This document shows, piece by piece, positions 49,210-57,713 of a stretch of 64,000 bases of DNA. The notes under the pieces were generated by a model. It was not told where the DNA came from, made no database searches, and saw only the letters and a list, made by a program, of their open reading frames with translations. Positions within the stretch are counted from its first letter, which is position 1. Each line of letters begins with the position of its first letter. The position numbers and the translations under genes are program-made. The DNA comes from Streptomyces sp. NBC_00708 (GTDB taxonomy: Bacteria > Actinomycetota > Actinomycetes > Streptomycetales > Streptomycetaceae): contig CP108997.1 of NCBI GenBank assembly GCA_036226585.1, positions 7,130,001 through 7,194,000 on the forward strand, in the 5' to 3' direction.

Positions 49210-51865
49210 CCATCTCGCGGGCCGACCGCCGAGGGCACCGGCCGCCCATGCGGCCACCGTGCTCCAAGTCCTGCGCACGCTGAACACCTCCCCGCGCGGG
49301 CTGACCGACGACGACGCGGCGGTCCGCCTCGGCGTACACGGCCCCAACACGCTGCCCGCACACCGCCCCACGCCGTGGCCCGTGCGGCTGGCGTACGGCA
49401 TACGCGACCCGTTCACCGGGGTCCTGCTCGCCCTCGGCCTGGTCTCCGCCGCCGTCGCGTCCTGGGGCCCGGCCACCGTCATCGTCGTCCTCGTCGGGGT
49501 CAGCTGCGTCCTGCGGGCCCACGGGGAACACCGGGCGGACCGGGCGATGGCCCAGCTGCGGAAGATGGTGGCCACCACGGCCGCCGTACAGCGCAGGCCG
49601 CAGCCGCACGCGGTGCCGGCCGTACGCGAGGTGCCCGCCGGCGACCTCGTGCCCGGGGACGTCGTCCGGCTGGTCCCCGGCGACCTGGTCCCGGCCGACC
49701 TGCGCCTCCTGCGCACCCACTACCTGCGCGTCGACGAGTCGGTCCTGACCGGGGAGTCGGAACCCGCCACCAAGGAAGCCCGCGACATCCCGGCCGACGA
49801 CGCGTCCTTCGCGCGCGGGGACCTGTGCTTCCAGGGCAGCACGGTCGTCGCCGGCAGCGGCACGGGTGTCGTGGTCGCCACCGGTGCGCACACCCGGTTC
49901 GCCGGCGCGCATGTGCCGGCGGGCCCGCCCCGGACGAGCTCCTTCGACCGCTCCGTCCGCGGCATCGCGTGGGTGCTGATCCGCTTCATGCTCCTCATGC
50001 CGCCGCTCGTGCTCATGGTGAACGCGGCGCTGCGCGGGCGCGGCCTGGAGACCCTGCCGTTCGCGGTGGCCGTGGCGGTGGGACTGACGCCCGAGATGCT
50101 GCCCGTGGTCGTGACCACCTGCCTGACCCGTGGGGCCGCCCGGCTGGCACGCGCCCACGGAGTCGTCGTCCGCAGACCGCCCGCGCTCTACGACCTGGGC
50201 GCGATGGACGTGCTGTGCCTGGACAAGACGGGCACCCTCACCCAGGACCGGCCCCAGGTCATCGACGCCGTCGACCCCGAGGGCCGTCCGGCGCCCGGGG
50301 TGCTGGCCTGGGCGGCGGTCAACGCGTGGTGGACGTTGCACCTCGCGGACCTGCCCGCCCCCGACACGCTCGACGCGGCCCTGCTGGACGCCGGCGACCC
50401 GGGGGAGGCCATGGCGTACGAGCCCGTCGCCGCGCTCCCCTTCGATGCCGCGCGCAGGCTCTCCACGGCCGTCGTCCGCGCTCCCGACGCGCTCGGCCGC
50501 GACGTGCTCGTCGTCAAGGGCGCGGTGGAAGCGGTCCTCGAACGGTGCGCGCTGGGCGAAGCGGAACGCGAACGGCTCCTCGACCAGGCCGCGCACCTGG
50601 CCGCCACGGGCGTACGGCTCCTGGCCGTCGCCACCGGTGAACGCCCCGCGCGGGGCCGCCCGTACGGTCCGGCCGACGAGCGGGGCCTGGAGTTCCGGGG
50701 CCTCGTCACCTTCCGCGACGCCCTCGCGCCGGGCGCCGACGACGCGCTCGCCCGTCTCACCGGACACGGGGTCGCCCTCAGGGTCCTCACCGGCGACCAT
50801 CCGGCCACGGCCGCCCGTGTCTGCCGCGACCTCGGAGTGGAACCGGGCGAGGTGGTGGACGCCCGCACCCTGGGGTCCCTCGACGACGGACAACTGGCCG
50901 CCCTGGCGGACCGCTCCACGGTGTTCGCCCGGTGCGGGCCCGAGGACAAGGCGCGGATCGTGACCGCGCTGCGCGCACACGGCCGCACGGTCGGCTTCGT
51001 CGGCGACGGCGTCAACGACCTGCCCGCCCTGCGCGCCGCCGACGCCGGGATCTGCCCGTCGACCGCGGTGGGCGTGGCGCGGGAGAGCGCGGACGTCGTG
51101 CTCGCGGACCGGGACTTCGCGGCACTGGACGAGGCGATCACCGCGGGGCGGCGCGCGGGCGGGAACATCGCCTCGTACCTCCGCATCACCCTCTCGTCGA
51201 ACCTCGGCAACGTGATCGCGATGCTCACCGCGGGCCTGCTCCTGCCCTTCCTGCCCATGCTTCCCGCGCAGGTCCTCGTGCAGAACCTCTGCTTCGACGC
51301 GGCGCAGCTGGCCCTGGCCCACGACCGCCCGGCGCCCCGCCTCCTCGCGCGGCCCACCGTTCTGCGGTCCGCCCCGTTCCTCCGGGTCGTCACCGGTTTC
51401 GGCCTCCTGGGCGCGCTCGCCGACCTGACCACCTTTGTGCTGCTCGCCCTGACCGCGTCGGCCGCGCACGACGAAGGCGCCTTCCACACGGGATGGTTCA
51501 CGGAGAACCTGCTCACCCAGAGCCTGATGATGCTTCTGCTACGCACCGGGACCCGGCCCGCGCCGCGGATTCTGCGCGTGGCCGCCGCGGTGCCGGCCGC
51601 GGTGGGCCTCGTACTGCCGCTCACCGGGCCCGGGGCGCGGCTGGGTCTGGAGCCGCTGCCGCTGCCCGCGTACCTCCTGCTCGCAGCGGTGCTGGGCGGA
51701 TTCGCCGCGGTGCTCGGACGCCTCACGCGAGGCTGCCGTCCGGGCCGGCCGCCGGAGCGCCCCCGAACGAAACTTGTACAGTTGCGCAATACGGCAATCA
51801 ATATGGTTGTGCGAGCGTGCCGGCGCACGCGCGGGCGACCGGGGCAAAGGAAAGAGGTGGCGTGA
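49202..51865 (+). CDS. MgtA-type P-type ATPase (divalent cation importer)
   Basis: This 887-residue P-IIIB-like ATPase has the actuator motif LTGESEP, phosphorylation motif DKTGTLT (Asp about 341), ATP-binding VKGAVE and hinge [12 protein letters not shown]. The C-terminal membrane block has [31 protein letters not shown] and PAPRLLARP, characteristic of MgtA magnesium transporters. About ten membrane helices are predicted. Control by an ArsR-type repressor is unusual for MgtA and could mean another metal. The last 45 residues are basic and lack family similarity; the DNA there is AT-rich and probably holds the tatA-like promoter. Its stop overlaps the next ATG (TGATG). Confidence 0.88.
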   Translation: MPDHLAGRPPRAPAAHAATVLQVLRTLNTSPRGLTDDDAAVRLGVHGPNTLPAHRPTPWPVRLAYGIRDPFTGVLLALGLVSAAVASWGPATVIVVLVGVSCVLRAHGEHRADRAMAQLRKMVATTAAVQRRPQPHAVPAVREVPAGDLVPGDVVRLVPGDLVPADLRLLRTHYLRVDESVLTGESEPATKEARDIPADDASFARGDLCFQGSTVVAGSGTGVVVATGAHTRFAGAHVPAGPPRTSSFDRSVRGIAWVLIRFMLLMPPLVLMVNAALRGRGLETLPFAVAVAVGLTPEMLPVVVTTCLTRGAARLARAHGVVVRRPPALYDLGAMDVLCLDKTGTLTQDRPQVIDAVDPEGRPAPGVLAWAAVNAWWTLHLADLPAPDTLDAALLDAGDPGEAMAYEPVAALPFDAARRLSTAVVRAPDALGRDVLVVKGAVEAVLERCALGEAERERLLDQAAHLAATGVRLLAVATGERPARGRPYGPADERGLEFRGLVTFRDALAPGADDALARLTGHGVALRVLTGDHPATAARVCRDLGVEPGEVVDARTLGSLDDGQLAALADRSTVFARCGPEDKARIVTALRAHGRTVGFVGDGVNDLPALRAADAGICPSTAVGVARESADVVLADRDFAALDEAITAGRRAGGNIASYLRITLSSNLGNVIAMLTAGLLLPFLPMLPAQVLVQNLCFDAAQLALAHDRPAPRLLARPTVLRSAPFLRVVTGFGLLGALADLTTFVLLALTASAAHDEGAFHTGWFTENLLTQSLMMLLLRTGTRPAPRILRVAAAVPAAVGLVLPLTGPGARLGLEPLPLPAYLLLAAVLGGFAAVLGRLTRGCRPGRPPERPRTKLVQLRNTAINMVVRACRRTRGRPGQRKEVA
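51770..51812 (+). promoter_or_regulatory. AT-rich putative promoter inside the ATPase 3' end
   Basis: A low-GC stretch in otherwise GC-rich coding DNA includes TTGTAC, TTGCGCAA and CAATAT. It precedes the TatA-like gene by about 60 bp and may be an internal promoter. The spacing between candidate hexamers (19 bases) is not ideal. Confidence 0.35.
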
Positions 51866-52053
51866 TGCTCCGCAACGGCCTGGAACCGTGGCACCTGCTC
51901 ATCGTGGCGCTCGTGCTCATCCTGGTGTTCGGCTCGAAGAAGCTTCCCGACATGGCGCGCTCCCTGGGCAAGTCGGCCCGGATCCTCAAGAGCGAGGCCA
52001 AGGCGATGAAGGCCGAGGCGGGAGGCGACTCCGCCGCGCCGGAACACCCGTAA
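51865..52053 (+). CDS. TatA/E-family twin-arginine translocase subunit
   Basis: The 62-residue protein has the TatA pattern: a short N-terminus, one membrane helix ([25 protein letters not shown]), and an amphipathic helix continuing into a charged tail ([17 protein letters not shown]). TatA forms the pore of the Tat pathway for folded proteins. It is shorter than main-chain Streptomyces TatA proteins and isolated from tatC, so it is probably a supernumerary paralogue. AGAGGTGG lies about six bases before the ATG, which overlaps the ATPase stop. A strong terminator follows. Confidence 0.9.
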   Translation: MLRNGLEPWHLLIVALVLILVFGSKKLPDMARSLGKSARILKSEAKAMKAEAGGDSAAPEHP

Positions 52054-52066
52054 CACGCGTGTGGAG

Positions 52067-52094
52067 GAGGGCCGGGGCGGTGTGCCCGGCCCTC
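52067..52094. terminator. Bidirectional terminator hairpin
   Basis: GAGGGCCGGG and CCCGGCCCTC flank an eight-base loop between the convergent tatA-like and TetR genes. Confidence 0.75.
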
Positions 52095-52111
52095 ACCCGT
52101 GCGGCACCTCG

Positions 52112-52771
52112 CTAACCGTTCCGCGCGTCCGCTTCGACGTGAGCGAGGTGGGCGGCGAGAAGTTCCTCGAACGCCGCCCGGTGGTCCGTCTGGAGCGGCC
52201 GGAGGCCACGCGCGAAGTGCGCCAGCGCGGGGAAGCGCTCGGGGTCGGCGCCCAGCACCGACACACGGAACAGCTCCTGCCCCTGTTCGCGCTCCTCCGG
52301 GGTGACCGTGGCGGCGCCGGCCTCGGAGGTGATCAGTGCGGCGATGAGAACCGCGATCCGGTGGTAGTGCGCCGGGATCTTCTCGTCGGGCAGTCCTGAG
52401 GCGCGCAGGGCCTGCAGCACTTCCTCCACGACCAGCCGGGACCCGGCGCCGCCCGACACATAACGCCCCCAGACCGCGGCGAGCTGCGGCTGCCGGCCGA
52501 AGGCCTCCCGCACGCGCAGAGCCAGGGCCGTGATGCGCTGCTTCCAGTCACCCTCGGGGCGATGGCCCTCCATCGCGGCCAGAAGGACACGGTCGGCGAC
52601 CGCGCGCAGCAGCTCGGTCTTGCTGCGGAAGTGCCGGTAGAGGCTCGACGAGTCCGTCCCGAGCACCGCCGCCAGTTTGCGCACGCTGAACGATTCCGTC
52701 GCGCTCGTACGCAGCAGCTCGGCTGCCGCATCCAGGATCTCTTCGGTCGTCCAACGCCTTCGGCCTGCCAT
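52112..52771 (-). CDS. TetR-family transcriptional regulator
   Basis: The 219-residue regulator has an N-terminal HTH (WTTEEILDAAAELL, then SFSVRKLAAVLGTDSSSLYRHFRSKTELLRAVAD) and a helical C-terminal ligand domain of the TetR_C type with HYHRIAVLIAALITSEAGAA. It is divergent from a serine hydrolase gene, and a 33-bp dyad operator fills the 72-bp gap, so it probably represses both. The inducer is unknown, possibly a beta-lactam-like or ester substrate of the hydrolase. Confidence 0.92.
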   Translation of the reverse strand: MAGRRRWTTEEILDAAAELLRTSATESFSVRKLAAVLGTDSSSLYRHFRSKTELLRAVADRVLLAAMEGHRPEGDWKQRITALALRVREAFGRQPQLAAVWGRYVSGGAGSRLVVEEVLQALRASGLPDEKIPAHYHRIAVLIAALITSEAGAATVTPEEREQGQELFRVSVLGADPERFPALAHFARGLRPLQTDHRAAFEELLAAHLAHVEADARNG

Positions 52772-52802
52772 TTCGCCCCTCTCGACGGGTTCCAGCCTAG
52801 CC

Positions 52803-52835
52803 TATGCACTTGGTGTTGCACGCACCGCGTGCATA
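52803..52835. promoter_or_regulatory. 33-bp dyad operator between TetR and serine hydrolase genes
   Basis: TATGCACTTGGTG and CACCGCGTGCATA are 13-bp inverted arms matching at 11 positions around a seven-base spacer. The site lies midway in the divergent gap and ends nine bases before the hydrolase ATG. Confidence 0.65.
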
Positions 52836-52843
52836 ATGAGGAC

Positions 52844-54046
52844 ATGAGCTTGCCGGGCGGCCCGGCAGGACGTGGTCCGGCATGGGGAACCACAGCCGGA
52901 CCCGGGGGTTACGAAGGGACGCACGACGTGAAGAACCCACTGGATTCCGCGGCGCTGGACGCGGCCATCGACCACGTGCACCGCGCCGGTATGCCGGGCC
53001 TGTTCGCCGAGGTCCGGCACGGCGACCATGTCTGGCGCGGCGCGGCCGGGGTCGCCGACACCGCCACCGGCCGGCCCGTCGACGCCGGAATGCGCCACCG
53101 CGTCGGCAGCGTCACCAAGACGTTCACCGCCGCGGCCGTTCTGCGCCGGGCCGAGAGCGGCCGGATCGGGCTCGACGTACCGATCGGCCGCTACCTGCCG
53201 AAGCTGGTCCCGGGGGAGCGGGGTGAGGCGATCACGGTCCGGATGCTGATCAACCACACGAGCGGCCTCGCCGAGTACCTTCCGTACGCCTACCCCTCGC
53301 TCAAGGCGTTCCCGGCCCTCGCCGAGACCGGGGCGCAGAGCCTGGACGACCACCGATTCACGCGGTTCGACCCCGAAGAACTCATCGCACTGGGAGTCGG
53401 CGCACCCGCCGTTGGCACCCCGGGCGGTGCGCCGGGGCTGTACTCCAACACCAACTACCTGCTCCTCGCCGAACTCCTGGCGGAGGTGACCGGCACCACG
53501 GCCGAGGAGTGCATCACCCGCGACGTCATCGAGCGCGCCGGACTCAGGGACACCACGTTCCCCACCGGACCGGAGATCGAGGGACCGCACTCACGGCTCT
53601 ACGAGGCGTGGTTCGGCAAGATCGACCCGCCGCGCGACTACAGCGTCTTCGACATGTCGTGGACGGGCCCGTCGGCCTCCCTCATATCGACCGTCGCCGA
53701 CCTCAACCTCTTCTACGCCCAGCTCATGGCCGGAAAGATCGTCGGCCCGTCGTCGCTGGAGCAGATGAGGCGCACCGGCCCGGTCATCTCCCAGGAGGGC
53801 AAGGTCATCGAGTACGGTCTCGGCCTGCACCCGGTCGAGGCGCCGGGCCGGCCCACTTTCTGGGGCCACGGCGGAACAGTCTGGGGCGGCGGAACCCTGG
53901 CCATGACCCGCGCCGACGGCGCACGGCAGATGGCGGTCGCGGTCAACCTGCAGAGGTGGAACACGCTCGACGCCTCGGGCAGGCCGCAGCCCCATCCGAT
54001 CGACGCGGCGCTCGACTCCCTGTACCAGGTGGCGATGTACGGCTGA
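52844..54046 (+). CDS. Serine hydrolase (beta-lactamase/DD-peptidase family)
   Basis: This 400-residue class C beta-lactamase-fold protein has the SxxK motif GSVTKTF (Ser89, Lys92), YSN in GLYSNTNY and HGG in WGHGGTVWG, the full catalytic set. It resembles D-alanyl-D-alanine carboxypeptidase/esterase types rather than a true beta-lactamase. No signal peptide is convincing from this ATG, so it may be cytosolic. The ATG directly follows GAGGAC with short spacing; a GTG 28 codons downstream (52928) is an alternative that would fit homologues better. It is under probable TetR control. Confidence 0.88.
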   Translation: MSLPGGPAGRGPAWGTTAGPGGYEGTHDVKNPLDSAALDAAIDHVHRAGMPGLFAEVRHGDHVWRGAAGVADTATGRPVDAGMRHRVGSVTKTFTAAAVLRRAESGRIGLDVPIGRYLPKLVPGERGEAITVRMLINHTSGLAEYLPYAYPSLKAFPALAETGAQSLDDHRFTRFDPEELIALGVGAPAVGTPGGAPGLYSNTNYLLLAELLAEVTGTTAEECITRDVIERAGLRDTTFPTGPEIEGPHSRLYEAWFGKIDPPRDYSVFDMSWTGPSASLISTVADLNLFYAQLMAGKIVGPSSLEQMRRTGPVISQEGKVIEYGLGLHPVEAPGRPTFWGHGGTVWGGGTLAMTRADGARQMAVAVNLQRWNTLDASGRPQPHPIDAALDSLYQVAMYG

Positions 54047-54064
54047 GTCGGGCGGGGGAGGGGG

Positions 54065-54090
54065 GTGTGCGCGGGAACCCCCGCGCACAC
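54065..54090. terminator. Bidirectional terminator hairpin
   Basis: GTGTGCGCGGG and CCCGCGCACAC form an 11-bp stem with a four-base loop between the convergent serine hydrolase and membrane protein genes. Confidence 0.75.
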
Positions 54091-54107
54091 TCGCCCGCCC
54101 CCCGCGG

Positions 54108-54641
54108 TCAGCGGCGGGTGCGGCGCCGGTAGTAGTGCGCGGTGACGAGCGCGAGCAGCGGCCCCCAGGCCACGATCGGCACGTAGCAGACGGTCATCAC
54201 CCACTCTCCCCACGGGGTGATCGCCATGTCCGCGTGCAGGGTGGTCCATACGAAGAGCACCCCGTACACGGTGCAGGCGAGCGAGCCCAGCGCCGCCGGG
54301 ACGGCCGCCGCGAGCACGGGAACGCGGCGTCCACGCAGGAACGGCACCCACCGGGGCCACACCTCGCCCCACGGCCGGACCAGTCCCAGCGTCAGGAACG
54401 CCAGCGCCTCCTGGAACACGGACAGCAGCGGCACGAGGAGATACCCCCAGCCGGGAACGAGCATGGCGTCGTACTCGGACTCGGCGAGCCCCAGCGGAAC
54501 ACCGGCCACCACGGCGAACCGCCACAGCGCCGACGGCACGGAAGCCCACAGAACCGCGGCGGCCGTGTGCCGCGCCCACGAGGGGACGGGCGCGGCGGTG
54601 GCGGGACGTGCGGGGGCGAGTGGAAGCGTGCTGGCAGTCAT
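54108..54641 (-). CDS. Integral membrane protein of unknown function
   Basis: This 177-residue protein has four predicted membrane helices (about 25-45, 65-88, 110-132 and 145-167). It contains GVPLGLAESEYDAMLVPGWGYLLVPLLSVFQEALAFLTLGLV, similar to small Streptomyces proteins annotated only as hypothetical. No catalytic motif was seen. It is followed by a strong terminator shared with the convergent hydrolase gene. Its upstream neighbour on the same strand is an XRE regulator 185 bp away. Confidence 0.8.
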   Translation of the reverse strand: MTASTLPLAPARPATAAPVPSWARHTAAAVLWASVPSALWRFAVVAGVPLGLAESEYDAMLVPGWGYLLVPLLSVFQEALAFLTLGLVRPWGEVWPRWVPFLRGRRVPVLAAAVPAALGSLACTVYGVLFVWTTLHADMAITPWGEWVMTVCYVPIVAWGPLLALVTAHYYRRRTRR

Positions 54642-54825
54642 GGGCCCGGCTCTCCGTGTGGACGGTGTACGACAACTCCGAGGCTGTCAGCAGCCGTTGG
54701 GCACCCGCATCGCACTCGAGGGCGGCCGTGTGTGCGTCCGGCGGAGCATGCGTACACGGGGGAGTAGCCCATGCGGGCGAGAAGCGGTCGTACTCCGCTC
54801 GGCCCCTGGGCCCAGGGGCCGACGG

Positions 54826-55674
54826 TCAGGTGACGTGGTGCCGGTGCAGGGGACCGAGCACGCGTAACGCGTCCAGCACCGTCGTCCCGCCGGGCGGAGG
54901 AGTGAAGATCCGCAGACGCTGATCCACCGCGGGCGTCGCCAGCACCTCGCAGTCCAGCTCGATCCTGCCCAGTGCGGGATGCACGAGCCGGTACGGATGC
55001 GACCGGCGCACGGCGACCTCGTGCCGGTCCCACAGCGCGGCGAACTCCGGACTCGCGGCCCGGCACCGCGCCACCAGCGCGCGGGACGCCGCGTCGTCGC
55101 CGCGACGGGCGGTCGCGGCCCGCAGGTCGGCGACCAACTCCCGCGCCTGCTGGGCGTGTTCCTCGTCCGCGAAATGCCCGCGGACGCCCGGGTCGGAGAA
55201 CCAGCGCAGCACGATGTTGCGGTCCTCCTCGGCGACCGTGCACACGCATCCGAACAACGCGAGCGCCAGGTCGTTCTGCGCCAGCAGGTCACCCAGGTCG
55301 CTCACCACCTGCACGGGCACACCCTCCAGGCGGTCGAGCAGATACCGCAGCCCCGGGCGCAGGTAGGCGCCCGCCCGCGCTCCCTCCGGCGGACGGTGGC
55401 CGGCGAGCAGGTACAGATGGTCCCGCTCGTCCTCGGACAGCCGCAGCGCGCCCGCCAGCGCGGCGAGCACCTGGACCGAGGGGCGGGGGCCCCGGGCCTG
55501 TTCGAGCCGCATGCAGTAGTCGGCCGACATCCCCGCGAGGACGGCGACCTCCTCGCGCCGCAGGCCCGGAGTCCGCCGCCGCCCCGGCCCTTCGGGAAGC
55601 CCTACATCGCGTGGTGTCAGGCGCTCCCGCGACCGGCGCAGGAAGTCGGCGAGGTCTGCACGCTTCAGTGTCAT
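54826..55674 (-). CDS. XRE-family regulator with MmyB-like ligand domain
   Basis: The 282-residue protein has an N-terminal HTH (ADLADFLRRSRERLTP, then RREEVAVLAGMSADYCMRLEQARGPRPS) and a C-terminal MmyB-like domain (about 105-275; LRYLLDRLEGVPVQVVSDLGDLLAQN). This family is one of the most expanded in Streptomyces and usually controls an adjacent divergent oxidoreductase or hydrolase. Here the neighbour is an alpha/beta hydrolase gene, with a 21-bp dyad in the gap. The ligand, possibly a small lipophilic molecule, is unknown. Confidence 0.92.
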   Translation of the reverse strand: MTLKRADLADFLRRSRERLTPRDVGLPEGPGRRRTPGLRREEVAVLAGMSADYCMRLEQARGPRPSVQVLAALAGALRLSEDERDHLYLLAGHRPPEGARAGAYLRPGLRYLLDRLEGVPVQVVSDLGDLLAQNDLALALFGCVCTVAEEDRNIVLRWFSDPGVRGHFADEEHAQQARELVADLRAATARRGDDAASRALVARCRAASPEFAALWDRHEVAVRRSHPYRLVHPALGRIELDCEVLATPAVDQRLRIFTPPPGGTTVLDALRVLGPLHRHHVT

Positions 55675-55709
55675 CTCGCCCCCAGGGTAACGGTGTCGGG
55701 CCCGTACAT

Positions 55710-55730
55710 CCTGGGACCGCCGGTCCTAGG
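55710..55730. promoter_or_regulatory. 21-bp dyad operator of the XRE/hydrolase pair
   Basis: CCTGGGACC-GCC-GGTCCTAGG is a 9+9 dyad with one mismatch in the divergent gap, 36 bp upstream of the regulator start. Confidence 0.6.
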
Positions 55731-55824
55731 GCAACCGCTCCGCTCCCGGTACTCCGCCCACGGCGGCACGATCGGCGCAGAGCCCGTCCGGGGCCTGACC
55801 GACGAGAGGACCGGTGGTCGCACC

Positions 55825-56667
55825 ATGAGGGAATCCCTGCTGTCCGTACCGGGCGCACGACTGCGCCACACCGTCCGAGGAGAGGGCCCCGTACTCCTGC
55901 TCATCGCCGGGGGACCCCACGGCATCGATGCCGCCGAACCGCTCGCCCGCCACCTCGCCGACCGGTACACCGTCCTCACGTACGACCGGCGCGGGCAGTC
56001 GGGAAGCACCACCGACACCCCCGCGACGACCATCGCCGCGCACGCCGACGACGCCGCCCGCCTGCTCCGCGCCCACACGGAGCGACCCGCGCTCGTGCAC
56101 GGCACCAGCCTCGGCGCGCTGATCGCACTGGAACTGACCGTCCGGCACCCCGAGCAGGTTGCGACGGTCATCGCGCACGAGCCCCCCGTCACGCAGCTGC
56201 TCCCGGAACCGGACCGAGCGCTTGGGCAACTGATCCGCGTCGAGGAGGCGTTCAGGTCGGAGGGTGCCGACACCGCCATGCGCCGATTCGCGGCCGGCCT
56301 GGACATCGACCCGAACGACCGCGAGCCGGACGCCCCGGTGCGCGCTCCGGGCCCCGACCGCCTGCGGAACGCCGAGCACCTCCTCACGTACGACCTGCCG
56401 GCCATCAGGGCACACGTCCTCGACGTTGCCGCGCTCCGGGGTTCACCCGCTCGCGTCGTGGCCGCGGCTGGTGAGAAGTCGGGCCATGTCTGGGCGCACG
56501 CGTGTGCCGCCATGCTGGCCGACGTGCTGGGCACACGGCTGGAGCTGTTCCCGGGCGGCCACAACGGATACGTCTTCCGCCCACGGGGAACGGCGGACCG
56601 GATCCACGCGGTGCTCCGCGCCGGGAACGGCGACGACCGCCTCGATCGCACCGGCCGCGCCGAGTGA
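55825..56667 (+). CDS. Alpha/beta hydrolase
   Basis: The 280-residue protein has the nucleophile elbow HGTSLGAL (Ser), the acid region after ARVVAAAGEKSG and a C-terminal His in FPGGHNGYVF, with early oxyanion motif LLLIAGGPHGID. YDRRGQSGST is typical of the haloperoxidase/epoxide-hydrolase-like branch. It is cytosolic. Expression is probably controlled by the divergent XRE regulator through the dyad between them. The substrate is unknown. A long-stem terminator follows, shared with a convergent secreted-protein gene. Confidence 0.9.
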   Translation: MRESLLSVPGARLRHTVRGEGPVLLLIAGGPHGIDAAEPLARHLADRYTVLTYDRRGQSGSTTDTPATTIAAHADDAARLLRAHTERPALVHGTSLGALIALELTVRHPEQVATVIAHEPPVTQLLPEPDRALGQLIRVEEAFRSEGADTAMRRFAAGLDIDPNDREPDAPVRAPGPDRLRNAEHLLTYDLPAIRAHVLDVAALRGSPARVVAAAGEKSGHVWAHACAAMLADVLGTRLELFPGGHNGYVFRPRGTADRIHAVLRAGNGDDRLDRTGRAE

Positions 56668-56690
56668 GCCGCGCCCCGCGACAGCACAAA

Positions 56691-56742
56691 GGCCTCCCGG
56701 TCCGTGCGCGGTGCCGGTGGCGCCACGTCGGACCGGGAGGCC
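56691..56742. terminator. 14-bp stem bidirectional terminator
   Basis: GGCCTCCCGGTCCG pairs perfectly with CGGACCGGGAGGCC (56729-56742) across a 24-base loop, between the convergent hydrolase and secreted-protein genes. Confidence 0.7.
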
Positions 56743-56758
56743 CTCGTCGCTCAGGTGA

Positions 56759-57292
56759 CTAGACGGTGGGGGAGGCGCTGAAGTTGGTGTTGCGGTAGCC
56801 CTTGCCGTCGTTGTTCCAGTCGAGCTGGATGAAGCCGTCGGCGAGGTAACGGCCCGAGCCGGCCTTGTACTTGATGGTGCCGGTCGTGTAGCTGCCGTTG
56901 CCCCACGTGTTGCCGTGTTCGAGCTTGTACTCGAGGCCGGTGTAGTTGGCCCACTTCTTCACGGGGTCGCTGCCGGAGACCGACTTCTTGACCTGGAGGT
57001 GGAAGCGGGCGGCGTCGAGCGTGTCGGTCTGGTTGACGTACCAGACGGGCCCCTCGAACGACACCTTGGCGTAGGCGTATATGTAGCCGCCGGAGCGCTT
57101 GGCGCAGAGCTTGACGTCGAAGTTGTAGTTGTCGGTGCCGGGACCGGAGTAGGCCGGGTTGTCGACGGAAGCGCTGCTGGTCTTGCAGTGATAGCTCGCC
57201 GCGGACGCGGTCGTCGCGGTGGCGAGCGTGGTGCCGGTCACGGCCGCGGCGGTGACGAGGGCCGAGACGGCGACGCGCTTGAGTCGGGGCAT
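56759..57292 (-). CDS. Small secreted protein of unknown function
   Basis: The 177-residue protein has a Sec signal peptide (MPRLKRVAVSALVTAAAV..., cleavage near ATTASA-A at about residue 32). The mature part is rich in Tyr, Gly and Asn, contains two cysteines (SYHCKTSS and DVKLCAKR) that may pair, and looks all-beta (YIYAYAKVSFEGPVWYVNQTD). It resembles small Streptomyces exported proteins without assigned function. CGAAGGA is about seven bases before the ATG. It could be a carbohydrate-binding or matrix protein, but nothing in the sequence proves this. Confidence 0.82.
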   Translation of the reverse strand: MPRLKRVAVSALVTAAAVTGTTLATATTASAASYHCKTSSASVDNPAYSGPGTDNYNFDVKLCAKRSGGYIYAYAKVSFEGPVWYVNQTDTLDAARFHLQVKKSVSGSDPVKKWANYTGLEYKLEHGNTWGNGSYTTGTIKYKAGSGRYLADGFIQLDWNNDGKGYRNTNFSASPTV

Positions 57293-57713
57293 AGAGGCTG
57301 TTCCTTCGGGACGAGTACGTGTGGTGCGGTGCCGGACCGGTCAAGAACACCTTTCCTCGCGCAAAGGCGGACGGATTCCGGACCGGCTCCCACCTACTGC
57401 GACGCAGTGCAGGCCGCAGTGGTTGCGGTGCGCCCGGAAGACCTCAGGGGTGCGGGGTTGGGGTGTGTCGGCGATGCGTGCGCGAACTCGCACCCCATCG
57501 TGAGGGTGTGTGCGGGCGGACGAAATGCGGGCGGGCCGCGACGACTTCCGCCCGTGCCGTCGCTTCGGTGCGCGCTTGCCGTCCCCGGTGTGCACGGGCG
57601 TTGACAGGGCATCACACCCCTCCCATGATGGGAGCGCTCCCACGATCGGCTGTCCGGGCGGCACGGACCGCCGTACGCCGCCCGTGCCGCCCAGATCCCA
57701 GGGAGGATCCCCC
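57293..57713. other. 421-bp divergent intergenic region
   Basis: This gap holds the promoters of the secreted-protein gene (minus) and the glycosidase gene (plus). It includes the perfect palindrome ACTGCG-A-CGCAGT (57396-57408), a TTGACC hexamer near 57340 on the minus strand, and the CebR-type site with -35 TTGACA described separately. No gene is credible inside it. Confidence 0.6.
57601..57642 (+). promoter_or_regulatory. Promoter with CebR-type operator before the glycosidase
   Basis: A -35 TTGACA (57601-57606) and a -10-like CATGAT (57624-57629) have a 17-base spacer. The perfect palindrome TGGGAGCGCTCCCA (57629-57642) overlaps the transcription start. This 14-mer is the known CebR box of Streptomyces cellulose/cello-oligosaccharide genes, so the gene is probably induced by cellobiose or cellotriose. 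Confidence 0.85.

Noticed and set aside
49052..51487. An 811-codon open frame on the minus strand opposite the P-type ATPase
   Set aside because: Arg/Gly/His-rich shadow of the ATPase gene, which has all catalytic motifs.
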